From Anaerolineae bacterium (lineage in GTDB: Bacteria; Chloroflexota; Anaerolineae; Aggregatilineales; Phototrophicaceae), in assembly GCA_022841825.1 (NCBI GenBank), contig JALHQT010000007.1, positions 222,957-286,956 of the forward strand: a DNA stretch of 64,000 nt, given 5' to 3'. The notes beneath the pieces were generated by a model. It saw only the letters and a list, made by a program, of their open reading frames with translations. It was not told where the DNA came from and searched no databases. This document shows, piece by piece, positions 1 through 9,052 of this stretch. Position 1 is the stretch's first letter; each line of letters begins with the position of its first letter. The position numbers were made by a program, and so were the translations under genes.

Positions 1-393
1 AAGCGCTGGGCGACCTGAGCGTCCGCCAGGATGAACTGGCGGCGGCGCAGGCGTACTACGACCGCGCGCTGCCCGTCTACGAAAGCATCGCTGACCGCCT
101 CGGTCTGGCAAACACGCTCCAAGCGCTGGGCGACCTGAGCGTCCGCCAGGATGAACTGGCGGCGGCGCAGGCGTACTACGACCGCGCGCTGCCCGTCTAC
201 GAAAGCATCGCTGACCGCCTCGGTCTGGCAAACACGCTCCAAGCGCTGGGCGACCTGAGCGTCCGCCAGGATGAACTGGCGGCGGCGCAGGCGTACTACG
301 ACCGCGCGCTGCCCGTCTACGAAAGCATCGCTGACCGCCTCGGTCTGGCAAACACGCTCCAAGCGCTGGGCGACCTGAGCGTCCGCCAGGATG
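1..393 (+). repeat. Perfect 120-bp tandem repeat inside TPR gene
   Basis: Positions 1-120, 121-240 and 241-360 are identical at every base. The fourth copy matches from 361 to about 394 and then diverges. The period of 120 bp is 40 codons, one TPR unit, so copy number can change without breaking the frame. The lack of even synonymous differences points to very recent expansion or gene conversion. More copies probably lie upstream of the window. Confidence 0.95.
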
Positions 394-1097
394 ACTTGAC
401 GGCTGCCAGAAGATTCTATGACGATGCCGATGCGCTCTACATCCTGGTTCAGGACCTGACCGGGCGTCTCAATGTGCTGATCAGCAACGCACGGTTGGCG
501 CGCCGGCAAAACGAGCGCCAAGCCGCCATCCGCTATTACACGCAGCTCTTCGAACTCACGGATCATCATCCGGCGTTCAAGGACCATCCAATAACCAGAA
601 GTTTGCATCGTGAGTACGAGCAGTTCCTGAACGAGGACTCGTCACAGAACCAAAATGACCACGCGGCGGAAGCCATGCGCGCGCTGGCGCAGCTCTACTC
701 ACAGGGCGGCGCTGGGGGAGTGCGCGCGGCGCTGGCGGGCAAGCTGCCGGACGCGGCGATAGACCTGCTGCTTCAGCAGCTCGCGGGGATGCCCATTCAG
801 GACGCGAACCCTCCCGCCACGCTCCCCAAAGAGATGGTCGAGGGCATGGCGCGCAATACCATCGCGGTCAAAACTGGCGTGCCGGACAAACTGGACGAGT
901 GGCGGCAGAACCTGACGCAGCTCCGTGCGGACTTTGCCGGGGAAGGCGACGACTACGCCACCGAAGTCGCCTTCGCCGATGCGCTGCTCACCCTCCTCGA
1001 CGACGGCGCGCCCAGCCTGCCGCCGGACAACCCGTATGCGGATGTAATCGCCGAGGTCGCGCGTGCGATTGCGGCATACCGGGAGGGCGGAGGATGA
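1..1097 (+). CDS. TPR-repeat protein, 3' part (5' end outside window)
   Basis: The reading frame is open from the first base, so the gene starts upstream of the window. The N-terminal visible part is three identical 40-residue TPR units plus a diverging fourth; each has a helix-turn-helix pattern with the conserved small and aromatic TPR positions (LGDL, AYYDRAL). The last ~230 residues are unlike the repeats: mostly helical, no catalytic motif seen. TPR arrays form protein-binding superhelices, so this is probably a scaffold or signalling partner, but no partner is visible here. The gene ends with TGA at 1095-1097. The next gene starts 124 bp downstream on the same strand. The exact nucleotide identity of the repeats is unusual (see repeat entry). 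Confidence 0.75.
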   Translation, partial: ALGDLSVRQDELAAAQAYYDRALPVYESIADRLGLANTLQALGDLSVRQDELAAAQAYYDRALPVYESIADRLGLANTLQALGDLSVRQDELAAAQAYYDRALPVYESIADRLGLANTLQALGDLSVRQDDLTAARRFYDDADALYILVQDLTGRLNVLISNARLARRQNERQAAIRYYTQLFELTDHHPAFKDHPITRSLHREYEQFLNEDSSQNQNDHAAEAMRALAQLYSQGGAGGVRAALAGKLPDAAIDLLLQQLAGMPIQDANPPATLPKEMVEGMARNTIAVKTGVPDKLDEWRQNLTQLRADFAGEGDDYATEVAFADALLTLLDDGAPSLPPDNPYADVIAEVARAIAAYREGGG

Positions 1098-1181
1098 TCA
1101 GGGGCGGCAAGCATGTCTGTTGAAATCATTCACGATCATGCCAGTCAGATGAGAAAGCGCGGCTTCTGACCTAAACAGGAG

Positions 1182-1187
1182 TATAAT
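1182..1187 (+). promoter_or_regulatory. Possible -10 box for glycosyltransferase operon
   Basis: TATAAT lies 35 bp before the ATG at 1222. No good -35 hexamer is visible at 16-18 bp, so this is only a weak promoter suggestion. Confidence 0.3.
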
Positions 1188-1221
1188 GTAGTAGAACAGA
1201 AGTTCGTAAGGTAAACAGTCT

Positions 1222-3516
1222 ATGGATTTGACTTCCAGTCCCTCCTCCCCTCAACGTATCGGATTCATCGGCAATTACCTGCCACGCCAATGTGGTATCG
1301 CCACTTTCACCACCGACTTATGCGAAGCCATCGCAACTGAATTCCCTGAGACCACCTGCATCGCCTTGCCGGTCAACGATACCGAAAAGGGCTACGTCTA
1401 TCCGCAGCGGGTTCGCTTTGAACTGAGCGAGGCGGATATTGACTCGTACCGCAGGGCTGCCGATTTTCTCAACATCAACAATGTCGATCTCGTCTGTTTG
1501 CAGCACGAATATGGCATTTACGGCGGCGCGGCGGGAAGTCACATCGTCGCCCTCCTGCGTGAGCTGCGGATGCCGGTCGTCACGACCCTCCACACCATCC
1601 TCAAAGACCCGTCGCCCCTCCAGAAGCGCGTCCTGCGAGAAGTGATCGCGCTGTCTGACCGCGTGGTGACGATGAGTGACCGCGGGCGCGAATTCCTGGA
1701 GACGATCTATGGCGTGTCGCCAGGCAAGATCGATCTAATCCCGCATGGTATCCCGGATGTGCCGTTCATGGATCCCAGCTTCCATAAGGATCTGTTCGGC
1801 GTTGAGGGCAAGACCGTCTTGCTCAGCTTCGGGCTGCTTTCGACCAACAAGGGCATCGAGAATGTCATCGCCGCGCTGCCCAGCATCGTCGCCCAGCACC
1901 CCAATGTGGTCTACCTGATCGTCGGCGCGACGCATCCCCATGTCCTGCGCACGGAAGGCGAAAAATACCGCCTTTCGCTGCAATGGCTGGCGCGCGATAA
2001 GGGTGTCGAAAGCAACGTCATCTTCTATAACCGCTTTGTCAGCCTCGAAGAGCTGATCGATTTCATCAGCGTTGCCGACATCTACATCACTCCGTACTTG
2101 ACTGCCGCCCAGATCACCTCCGGCACTCTTGCCTATACGCTGGGCGCGGGCAAAGCGATCATCTCGACCCCCTACTGGTATGCGGAAGAGATGCTGGCGG
2201 ATGAACGCGGCGCGCTGGTGCCATTCGGCGACTCGGAAGCGATGGCGCAAAAGGTCAACGATCTGCTGAACAACGAGTCCGAACGCCATGCCATGCGCAA
2301 ACGCGCCTATCTGTTCGGGCGGGTGATGGTCTGGAAGAACGTCGCGCAGCTCTATATGGAGAGCTTCCAGCGCGCGCGCACGGAACGTCGGAGCTTCGTC
2401 CCGTCGGGGTTTGTCGTCAAGCCGCTGGATCAAAGCCCGACCGAGCTGCCGCCCCTGAGGCTCGATCATCTGCGCCGCCTGACCGATGACACTGGGATCA
2501 TCCAGCACGCAGTCTTCAGCTTCCCCAATTATGCCGAGGGCTACACGATTGACGATAACGCCCGCGCGCTGATCGTCGCCACGCTGCTGGAACTGCTCGG
2601 CACGGAGCAATCGACCGAGATGGCGACCCGCTATCTGGCGTTCGTCATGTACGGCTTTAACCCGGAGACGAAGCGCTTTCGTAACTTCATGAACTACCAG
2701 CGTCACTGGCTGGAAGAGAGCGGCTCGGACGACAGTCATGGTCGCACGTTGTGGGCGCTGGGGACAGTCCTGGGGCGCTCTAACAAGTATTCCCTCCAGC
2801 AGATGGCAGGCGCATTGTTTGAACAGGCGCTGCCTGCCATCCTGGAGACCACCAGCCCGCGCGCCTGGGCATTCGCCATCATTGGCATTCACGAGTACCT
2901 GCGCCGCTATTCCGGCGACCGGATGGTCAACCAGATCCGCAACACACTGGGCGACCAACTGCTTGACCTCTATCAGCGCAGTAAATCCGAAGGATGGCTG
3001 TGGTATGAGGAAAAACTGACCTACTGCAACGCGATACTGCCGCAGGCGATGCTGATGTGCGGGCAGTGGACCTCCAATGACGCGATGAAGCAGGCAGGTC
3101 TGGAGTCGCTGCAATGGCTGACAGCGATTCAACATGCCGACTCGGCAGACCAACACTTCGTGCCCATCGGTTCCAACGGCTTCTACCCTCGCGATGGCGA
3201 ACGCGCGCGCTTCGACCAGCAGCCCGTGGAAGCTCAGGCAATGATCTCCGCCTGTCTCGAAGCGTATCGAAGCACAGGCAGCGCGCACTGGCTCAAAGAA
3301 GCGCGGCGAGCCTTCGAGTGGTTCTTAGGACGCAATGATCTTGGGCTTTCACTCTACGACCCCGCGACCGGCGGCTGCCGCGATGGCTTGCATTCGGATC
3401 GTCCCAATGAAAACCAGGGCGCGGAGTCGACTCTGGCTTTTCTCCAGGGATGGTTAGAACTGCGCCTCGCTGAGAATTCCGCCCTTGAAATAGAACTTGA
3501 AGCAGAGCCAGCATGA
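1222..3516 (+). CDS. Two-domain glycosyltransferase (GT4-like) with C-terminal helical toroid domain
   Basis: 764 aa. The N-terminal ~400 residues look like a GT-B fold family 4 glycosyltransferase. They open with RIGFIGNYLPRQCGIATFT, the N-terminal glycine loop of this group, and contain the acceptor and nucleotide-sugar halves, with GLLSTNKGIENVI and a late GAGKAIISTPYWYAEE segment in the nucleotide-sugar-binding region. From about residue 410 a second domain follows (RRLTDDTGIIQHA, GYTIDDNARAL) that resembles the alpha/alpha toroid of glycosidases and lyases. The fused domain suggests it makes or trims a mannose-type glycan, which is inference. The gene overlaps the downstream GH130 gene by ATGA (3513-3516), so the two are translationally coupled. 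ATG start with an AAGG about 10 bases upstream. Confidence 0.75.
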   Translation: MDLTSSPSSPQRIGFIGNYLPRQCGIATFTTDLCEAIATEFPETTCIALPVNDTEKGYVYPQRVRFELSEADIDSYRRAADFLNINNVDLVCLQHEYGIYGGAAGSHIVALLRELRMPVVTTLHTILKDPSPLQKRVLREVIALSDRVVTMSDRGREFLETIYGVSPGKIDLIPHGIPDVPFMDPSFHKDLFGVEGKTVLLSFGLLSTNKGIENVIAALPSIVAQHPNVVYLIVGATHPHVLRTEGEKYRLSLQWLARDKGVESNVIFYNRFVSLEELIDFISVADIYITPYLTAAQITSGTLAYTLGAGKAIISTPYWYAEEMLADERGALVPFGDSEAMAQKVNDLLNNESERHAMRKRAYLFGRVMVWKNVAQLYMESFQRARTERRSFVPSGFVVKPLDQSPTELPPLRLDHLRRLTDDTGIIQHAVFSFPNYAEGYTIDDNARALIVATLLELLGTEQSTEMATRYLAFVMYGFNPETKRFRNFMNYQRHWLEESGSDDSHGRTLWALGTVLGRSNKYSLQQMAGALFEQALPAILETTSPRAWAFAIIGIHEYLRRYSGDRMVNQIRNTLGDQLLDLYQRSKSEGWLWYEEKLTYCNAILPQAMLMCGQWTSNDAMKQAGLESLQWLTAIQHADSADQHFVPIGSNGFYPRDGERARFDQQPVEAQAMISACLEAYRSTGSAHWLKEARRAFEWFLGRNDLGLSLYDPATGGCRDGLHSDRPNENQGAESTLAFLQGWLELRLAENSALEIELEAEPA

Positions 3517-4454
3517 CAACACACTATCCGACACTACTGAATCGCCACCCCCAAAACCCCATCCTCACCGCCGCCGACTGGCATTATCCTGCGCACACGG
3601 TCTTCAATCCTGCTGCGACACTGCTCAAGGACGGCACGACACTCCTGCTCTGCCGTGTGGAAGACCGGCGCGGTCACTCGCATTTGTGCGCAGCGCGCTC
3701 TCCGAATGGCATTGATCAGTGGCAGATCGATCCCACTCCCACCCTCGTGCCCGACCCGGTGGGCTTTCCTGAGGAGCTATGGGGAATCGAAGACCCGCGT
3801 ATCACGTATGTGCCAGAGCTGGACAAGTATGCCGTCGTGTATACCGCCTTCAGCCGTCACGGTCCCGGCGTGGCGCTGGCATTTACGCAGAACTTCCGCG
3901 ACTACGAACGCGTTGGCATCATTATGCAACCAGAAGATAAGGATGCGGCGCTGCTGCCGCGCCGTATCGACGGGCGATGGATCATAATCCACCGCCCGGT
4001 GAGCGGCGCGCGAGCGCATATGTGGCTCTCCTATTCAACCGATCTGAAGCATTGGGGCGATAGCAGGATAATGATGGAGGCGCGCTGGGGTGCCTGGTGG
4101 GACGCCACCAAGATCGGCTTATCCCCACCCCCTATCGAAACGCCGGAAGGATGGCTTGTCCTCTATCACGGGGTACGACATACCGCTGCCGGCGCGCTCT
4201 ATCGCCTGGGTCTGGCGCTCTTCGCCCTCGACGACCCCCAGCGCTGCATCAAGCGTGGCAGCGATTGGATCTTCGGTCCGGAAGCGCCCTATGAGCAGGT
4301 GGGCGATGTCGGTTATGTCGCATTTCCGTGCGGCTACACCATCGGCAGCGATGGGGATACGCTCCATCTCTACTATGGTGCCGCCGATTCGAGCATCGCG
4401 CTGGCGGCGGGAAGTATACAAATGCTGCTTGACTGGCTGCGGCAGCAGCCATAG
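3513..4454 (+). CDS. GH130 family beta-mannoside phosphorylase or mannosidase
   Basis: 313 aa. A five-bladed propeller enzyme of family GH130 by motif: VFNPAATLLKDG and LLLCRVED near residues 30-51, then WGIEDPRIT around residue 90 with Asp94 in the position of the GH130 general acid. The family phosphorolyses or hydrolyses beta-mannosidic bonds, mostly beta-1,4 or beta-1,2. No signal peptide is seen, so it is probably cytoplasmic, which favours phosphorolysis or glycogen-like recycling of a mannan. It starts on the ATGA overlap with the glycosyltransferase, so both act together on one glycan. Specificity cannot be read from the sequence. Confidence 0.85.
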   Translation: MTTHYPTLLNRHPQNPILTAADWHYPAHTVFNPAATLLKDGTTLLLCRVEDRRGHSHLCAARSPNGIDQWQIDPTPTLVPDPVGFPEELWGIEDPRITYVPELDKYAVVYTAFSRHGPGVALAFTQNFRDYERVGIIMQPEDKDAALLPRRIDGRWIIIHRPVSGARAHMWLSYSTDLKHWGDSRIMMEARWGAWWDATKIGLSPPPIETPEGWLVLYHGVRHTAAGALYRLGLALFALDDPQRCIKRGSDWIFGPEAPYEQVGDVGYVAFPCGYTIGSDGDTLHLYYGAADSSIALAAGSIQMLLDWLRQQP

Positions 4455-4524
4455 ACGGGCATAGCGGCAGCGTCTGGGGGTAGAAATCAGGTCTTTTTCG
4501 CAATCACGATAGAGGTAGTCTTCC

Positions 4525-5118
4525 ATGAATAACGAACAGCAGCAAATCATCGAAACGCTCGAACGCGGCAATCTGGTCGGTCGGGCAAACGGCGAATCGC
4601 GCATTCTGGGCGGGACGGCGATTCATGTTGTCGCAACCGGCGACGCCACCGCGACCGCCGTCCTGAGTATGCCGCACGATGGGTTCTCCATCGAGCGGAC
4701 GCCGCCCTCGACGCTCTGGTTGGGGCTGGTGGAGATGCGCAAGACGTGGCTGTGTGTCTATACCTCCGAGGACCCGGTGAATACCGCCCAGGGGATCGTG
4801 AATTACTTCGCGCTCGCCAGAGCCTCGAACATGGCGCTGCGCGACGTGCGGAAGCTGTTCCACACGCTGGAACAAGCGGACATCCAGTTGTTCGCAGTCT
4901 CCGCCATTCATCTCCATCTGTACTGGGACAACGAATACGGCAGAAAAGCAGCGCGTATCCTCGATACAGACAGCGAGAAGCTGTGCGCGACCATCCATCT
5001 CGACCTGGATACGCTGCGCTGGATGCTCAAAGGCGCGGACAAGAAAAAGCGGGCAAGCGGGACGCTGGCGGAAGTCGTGCAAGCCGCCCTCAAGATGCGC
5101 AATCTTCCCCAAGAATAG
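4525..5118 (+). CDS. Hypothetical protein, 197 aa
   Basis: I do not recognise this family. The start ATG is preceded by GAGG at a suitable distance. The protein is soluble by composition, with an N-terminal mixed alpha/beta half (GTAIHVVATG, FSIERTPPST), a central helical segment and a basic tail containing KKKR at about residue 177. It lies 70 bp after the GH130 gene on the same strand and may be the third gene of that operon. It is followed by a hairpin (5127-5156) that serves the opposite-strand tRNA. No catalytic motif or membrane segment is seen. Confidence 0.6.
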   Translation: MNNEQQQIIETLERGNLVGRANGESRILGGTAIHVVATGDATATAVLSMPHDGFSIERTPPSTLWLGLVEMRKTWLCVYTSEDPVNTAQGIVNYFALARASNMALRDVRKLFHTLEQADIQLFAVSAIHLHLYWDNEYGRKAARILDTDSEKLCATIHLDLDTLRWMLKGADKKKRASGTLAEVVQAALKMRNLPQE

Positions 5119-5119
5119 G

Positions 5120-5156
5120 CAACAAAAATGCCAGTGGCATGTGGACCACTGGCATT
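5120..5156 (-). terminator. Rho-independent terminator of tRNA-Val
   Basis: An 11-bp perfect stem, 5127-5137 with 5146-5156, has an 8-base loop. Read on the minus strand it is followed by TTTTTGTTG. It starts 8 bases after the tRNA 3' end, so it fits a terminator for the tRNA transcript. It may also stop plus-strand transcription from the 4525 gene, though there is no T-run on that side. Confidence 0.85.
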
Positions 5157-5163
5157 CACGCTT

Positions 5164-5237
5164 TGGGCGTTGAGGGACTCGAACCCCCGACCCCACCCTT
5201 GTAAGGGGTATGCTCTAACCAACTGAGCTAAACGCCC
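5164..5237 (-). tRNA. tRNA-Val (anticodon UAC)
   Basis: 74 bases fold as a full cloverleaf. The acceptor stem GGGCGTT pairs with AACGCCC and the discriminator is A. The D arm is GCTC/GAGC. The anticodon stem closes the loop CTTACAA, with anticodon TAC at 5203-5201. The T arm has GGTTCGAGTC. CCA is not encoded. It is a single gene with its own terminator just downstream. Confidence 0.95.
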
Positions 5238-5430
5238 GACGACCCTCAGTGTAGAGGAATCCGAGGCGTTGATCAATCCCCACGCCCCAGCCGCGCAACC
5301 TGACCCTCCGAATTTGTCAAGACGTGACAAAGAAGTCAAAGCATTCAGCAGTGACGATTGCTAAAGGATTCGTGCGCCATTGCCGCTCTACTTGGAGAAT
5401 GGATCGTCAAATGCCGCAAGAGACCCGCCT

Positions 5431-6360
5431 ATGACTGTGGACAAGCTCCATACGCTCCGGCACACACCGCTGTTTGCCGGGCTTGCCGACGACGAACTCC
5501 GTGAGTTGGCGGAGCAATCCGCCGTCGAACGGCATCATGCAGGGACGACGCTTTTCCGCGTGCATGATCCCGGTGGCACGATGTATGTCGTCGTCAGCGG
5601 CGAGGTCGAAATCTACGTGCGCGACCGCGGACGCCAGGAAGTGCAACTGCTCAAGGTGACGCCGGGGCGCATCTTTGGCGAGATGTCTGTGCTCGATAAG
5701 CGCCCGCGTTCTGCCAATGCGCGCGCGCTGACAGAAGTCACGCTGGTGACCATCTCGCGCGAAATGCTGATCGACGTGGCGCGCCACCGCCCGGCGGTCG
5801 CCATCCACCTGCTAGAGCTGTTGAGCGAACGTCTGCGCTCGACATCGGCAATGGTGCAGGATCGTGTCGTGCCAAACGCGACCGATGTGATCGCGGTCAA
5901 GCGCACGCTCTCCGACCGCATCTCAGACTTCTTCACCAGCGCATCCGGCAATCTCTACTTCGTCCTCTTCAGTCTGATCTGGTTCGTGGTCTGGATCGTG
6001 CTGAATGTTGGCGTAGTCCCTGGGATGAGCATATTTGACCCCTTTCCCTTCGGGCTGCTGACGATGATCGTCTCGCTGGAGATGGTTTTTCTCTCGCTGT
6101 TTATCCTCATCAAGCAGGAGCGACAGGCGGCGAACGACAAAGTCCGCGATGACATCGAATACGAAGTCAATGTCCGGGCGGAAGTAGGCATCCGCAACCT
6201 ATCCGCTCAGCTTGAAGCGATGGAGCTGCGCCTGAGCAACCGCCTGAGCCGTCTGGAGCAGGCGCGCACGACCGCGATCACACCGATTGACACGACGATC
6301 AGTCGGGTCGTGGACGAGCGGGCGGAAATGGAGACGCAGGAGGAACGGGCGAGCGCGTAG
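5431..6360 (+). CDS. Cyclic-nucleotide-binding domain protein with DUF1003 membrane domain
   Basis: About 309 aa. The N-terminal ~130 residues are a cNMP-binding (CAP-like) beta-roll, with the phosphate-binding cassette GRIFGEMSVLDKRPRSANARA, including the conserved FGE and the R-S-A core. After a linker there are two membrane segments (about residues 175-195 and 205-230) in the DUF1003 pattern, then a charged coiled-coil tail (LEAMELRLSNRLSRLEQ). It probably reads cAMP or cGMP and couples it to a membrane complex; the two GAF-cyclases at 10-13.5 kb make this plausible but unproven. I chose the ATG at 5431 because the conserved domain begins there; TTG 5380 in the same frame would add 17 residues. 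Confidence 0.75.
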   Translation: MTVDKLHTLRHTPLFAGLADDELRELAEQSAVERHHAGTTLFRVHDPGGTMYVVVSGEVEIYVRDRGRQEVQLLKVTPGRIFGEMSVLDKRPRSANARALTEVTLVTISREMLIDVARHRPAVAIHLLELLSERLRSTSAMVQDRVVPNATDVIAVKRTLSDRISDFFTSASGNLYFVLFSLIWFVVWIVLNVGVVPGMSIFDPFPFGLLTMIVSLEMVFLSLFILIKQERQAANDKVRDDIEYEVNVRAEVGIRNLSAQLEAMELRLSNRLSRLEQARTTAITPIDTTISRVVDERAEMETQEERASA

Positions 6361-6434
6361 ACGGCTATCCCCCTTCCGACGCGCGCACGATCTGCCCGTT
6401 CATCCGGTCAGGTCGCAATAATGTTTTTGTCCAC

Positions 6435-7514
6435 TCACCCCGCCCGCTGCAAAGTCGCGCAATCCGGCGCGCCCGTCACCGCGCCAACGGCAAGCGTCCA
6501 GACCGACTCCTCGCCCGCGTTCTGCCACGTCTCGAAATCGACCGGGCACTCGTACTGCGCGCCGCCATCGCCACGCAGCTGCAGCACGTAGTCCTCGCTG
6601 CGCCCCGCCTCGCGCTCGCCGCCGACGCCCTGGCTGTTGCTGCTCGCCAGTTGGAGGATGCCCCAGCTCGGCATCTGCGCCAGGCTCAGCCCCTGCGTGG
6701 TGATGCTGCGCGCGTAGTCCCAGCGGTTGATGGTGTAGTAGCAGCGGTCGTCATAAATCGGTTCATCGCGGTAGGTCGTCTGGCATTCCTCGCGCTCGCT
6801 AAAGGTGCCATCGCCGTTATCGACGCGCCGCACCTGGCACGTCTCGCCATCCGGCACGCGGCGTGTATCGCGCTGTTCGCGCCGCGACGATACCGAGTAA
6901 GCATCGCCGGGAAGCTGGTCACACCAGGCGCTGTCCTCGCGCGGCAGGAACGCCTCGATGCGGATCTCGCGCTGCCAGGTGTGCCCGCTGACAAAGACGT
7001 TCGTCGGGCGCGTCCACGTCAGCGCGATGATCACGCCGACACATGCGAGGATCGCCACTATCACGCCAATGGCGATACCCCAGGGGAAGCCCTTTTTCGC
7101 GCCTGCCGCCTGTGCGGGCGTGGTGCCCAGGTCGCGCGCCATCTGCTCCTTCGCCAGGTCGCGCTGCGCCGCCTCCTCGAACTGCTGCCCGGCGCGTTTG
7201 ACCTGATCGCCAACTTTGCGCGCGCGCTCGGCATTTTCCAGCGGCGCGCCGCACTGCACGCAGTAGGTCGCGTCGGCGTCGTTGGGCTTGCTGCACGCGC
7301 CGCAAATGCGGTCTTCGCCTTTGGGCACGTAATGGTCGATGGCGCGCTTTTCGGCATCGGAAGGGAAGCGGCGCGTGTTGGTGTCCTGCGCCGCGCCACA
7401 GGTCGGGCAAAAACGATGGGTGCGAGCAGGCAGCGCTGCCGCGCCGCAGAACTTGCAATCCCAAATCATCTCATACGTCCCCAGATCGCGCACACGCTTG
7501 TCGTCAGCCATCAT
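6435..7514 (-). CDS. Double zinc-ribbon single-pass membrane protein
   Basis: About 359 aa. The N-terminus carries two zinc ribbons: CKFC with CPTC near residues 20-39, and a CGAC/CVQC pair near residues 70-90. A helical stretch and one membrane segment (IAIGVIVAILACVGVIIAL) follow, then an outside domain of about 190 residues with several Cys (WCDQLPG, TCQVRRV, CYYTINRWDY, YECPVDF) that could form disulfides. This is the layout of a cytoplasmic metal-binding sensor or adaptor linked to an extracytoplasmic domain. No enzyme signature is seen. The ATG at 7514 has AGG five bases upstream; the in-frame start at 7538 lacks a clear ribosome site. Confidence 0.65.
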   Translation of the reverse strand: MMADDKRVRDLGTYEMIWDCKFCGAAALPARTHRFCPTCGAAQDTNTRRFPSDAEKRAIDHYVPKGEDRICGACSKPNDADATYCVQCGAPLENAERARKVGDQVKRAGQQFEEAAQRDLAKEQMARDLGTTPAQAAGAKKGFPWGIAIGVIVAILACVGVIIALTWTRPTNVFVSGHTWQREIRIEAFLPREDSAWCDQLPGDAYSVSSRREQRDTRRVPDGETCQVRRVDNGDGTFSEREECQTTYRDEPIYDDRCYYTINRWDYARSITTQGLSLAQMPSWGILQLASSNSQGVGGEREAGRSEDYVLQLRGDGGAQYECPVDFETWQNAGEESVWTLAVGAVTGAPDCATLQRAG

Positions 7515-7664
7515 TCCAACCTGTCGAATGAATACCATCTCATCTCATCATAGTACGAGGTTAGCGGAACTCAATGCAGGGAGAATGCGATGTGCGTGGT
7601 GAGACGTGCGGACAAGCAGGAAGAGCTTTTCCCAGCGCGCACTGCGCACACCCCATGCGCTATA

Positions 7665-7699
7665 AACCCAAACGCCCCCGGGGTGGGAGCGTTTGGGTT
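7665..7699. repeat. 11-bp stem hairpin in intergenic region 7515-7981
   Basis: AACCCAAACGC (7665-7675) pairs with GCGTTTGGGTT (7689-7699) around a C/G-rich 13-base loop. There is no T-run on either side, so a rho-independent terminator is not supported. It lies in a 467-bp gap between a minus-strand and a plus-strand gene that otherwise holds no convincing gene. Confidence 0.6.
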
Positions 7700-7863
7700 C
7701 AGGGGAAGCCTGTCCGTGAGATCGTGGGGAGTCCTTCACGAACACCCCGACTGTACCATCACGCCCGACCTGCTGCCCGACGCACGCCCTACGCTCACCC
7801 GACACAAGATTGCGAAAAATTATGTTGGCGCGAAAGACGAAACTTGGTGACAATTGACTCTGA

Positions 7864-7890
7864 GTCACGAGTACTGAGTACTGAGTGCTG
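7864..7890. repeat. Heptamer-like ACTGAGT repeats upstream of SH3 gene
   Basis: The motif ACTGAGT or a close variant repeats head to tail, and the following ~50 bases are rich in the opposite-sense CTCATC/CTCATT. It lies 90-120 bp before the start of the SH3 gene. Its function is unknown; it may be low-complexity sequence or a leader structure. Confidence 0.45.
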
Positions 7891-7981
7891 AATCAAGACA
7901 CGCCGCGATTGAACCATCCACTTCGACTCATCACTCATCCCTCATTCCTCATCACTTCTTACTTCCCTCAGGAGCTGTCCT

Positions 7982-9016
7982 ATGGTCAAACGTTCTTCTT
8001 TTGGACTTTTGCTGATCATCGTCTTGCTGGCACTCTTGCCCCTCAGCCACGCCGCCGCCGCGACCGGCGCCGACATCACCATGACCGTCGATTGCGATGG
8101 CTTCAGCGCCAGCGGCGGCACGATCACCTTTGAAGACGCGACCGCCGTCACGCTGCGCGCGGTGGATGCCGCCGGGACGACGCTCTACACGCGCAATATC
8201 AGCCGCCCGGCAAGCGGCAGCTACACCTTCACCAATGAAACCGCCTCGTGGGTGACCGCGCCCGCCTACAGCCCGATCATCGTCTCGGTGACGACTATCG
8301 CGGAACGCCCCGTGCAGGAAGAACTCGTCTTCCTGGTCGTCGGCGGCTGCGGCAGCCTGCCCGCGCTCGCCAACGCCTTCGCCATCCTCGCCGAATTTGA
8401 CCTCCTGACGCTGGTCGCCGACCTGGACGGCAGCACTGCCGCATCGGTGCCGCTCAATACCGCGCCGCCGCGCCCCGTCAACGCGGGCGATGACCTGCTT
8501 GGGCTGCCTGGCTACGCGGTCGTCAACACGGATAACCTCAACGTCCGCTCCGGTCCCGGCGTCGAATACACGCAGGTAGCGGTCGTTGACGGCGGCACGC
8601 CGCTGATCGTGCTGGGGCGCAGCGAGGCAGACCTGGCAGACTCCAGTGAAGATTTGTGGTGGTATGTCGAGGTGGGCGAAGTGCGCGGTTGGGTGAACAG
8701 CGCTCTGCTGGCGCTGCGCGGCGATCTGTCGTACGCGCCCGTCGTCGAGCCTCAGGGCGAGCTGATCCCGCCGAGCGCCTACGTCGGCTTTACGGGGACG
8801 TTCCTCTACAGCGAACCGTCGTCGTTCAGCGCTGTCGTTTGCGGCATCGTGGGCGATACGTTCTATCCGGTCGTCGCGCGCGATGCCGTGCCCGCCAACT
8901 ACTACCGCATCGAAGCGGTCTGCGAAAACGGGCGCGCCGCCGTCGGCTGGCTGCCGCTGGAAAGCCTGATTTTCCGCAACGACGCGGGTGTCGAACTGCC
9001 CGTGTGGGGCGAATAG
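7982..9016 (+). CDS. Secreted SH3-domain protein
   Basis: 344 aa. The N-terminus is a clear signal peptide: KR, then a leucine-rich core, then an alanine-rich cleavage region ending near residue 26. The first ~150 residues of the mature protein are beta-rich. At about residues 180-230 there is a bacterial SH3 (SH3b) domain with the hallmark DNLNVRSGPGVEYTQVAVV, and a second partial SH3-like segment (PPSAYVGFTGTFLYSEPS) occupies the C-terminus. SH3b domains usually bind cell wall or surface polymers, so an exported surface or envelope protein is likely. Ribosome site AGGAG at 7970-7974. Transcription runs toward the toxin-antitoxin cassette. Confidence 0.75.
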   Translation: MVKRSSFGLLLIIVLLALLPLSHAAAATGADITMTVDCDGFSASGGTITFEDATAVTLRAVDAAGTTLYTRNISRPASGSYTFTNETASWVTAPAYSPIIVSVTTIAERPVQEELVFLVVGGCGSLPALANAFAILAEFDLLTLVADLDGSTAASVPLNTAPPRPVNAGDDLLGLPGYAVVNTDNLNVRSGPGVEYTQVAVVDGGTPLIVLGRSEADLADSSEDLWWYVEVGEVRGWVNSALLALRGDLSYAPVVEPQGELIPPSAYVGFTGTFLYSEPSSFSAVVCGIVGDTFYPVVARDAVPANYYRIEAVCENGRAAVGWLPLESLIFRNDAGVELPVWGE

Positions 9017-9052
9017 CGACAACGCACAAGGGGGCGTGGCACAGCGCGTCCC

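Noticed and set aside
1-393. CRISPR-like tandem repeat
   Set aside because: The copies are contiguous with no spacers, and the period is 40 codons of an open TPR frame.
1735-3288. 517-aa open frame on the minus strand
   Set aside because: Antisense shadow of the glycosyltransferase, with biased composition.
7665-7699. Rho-independent terminator
   Set aside because: Good stem but no T-run on either strand; kept only as a hairpin.
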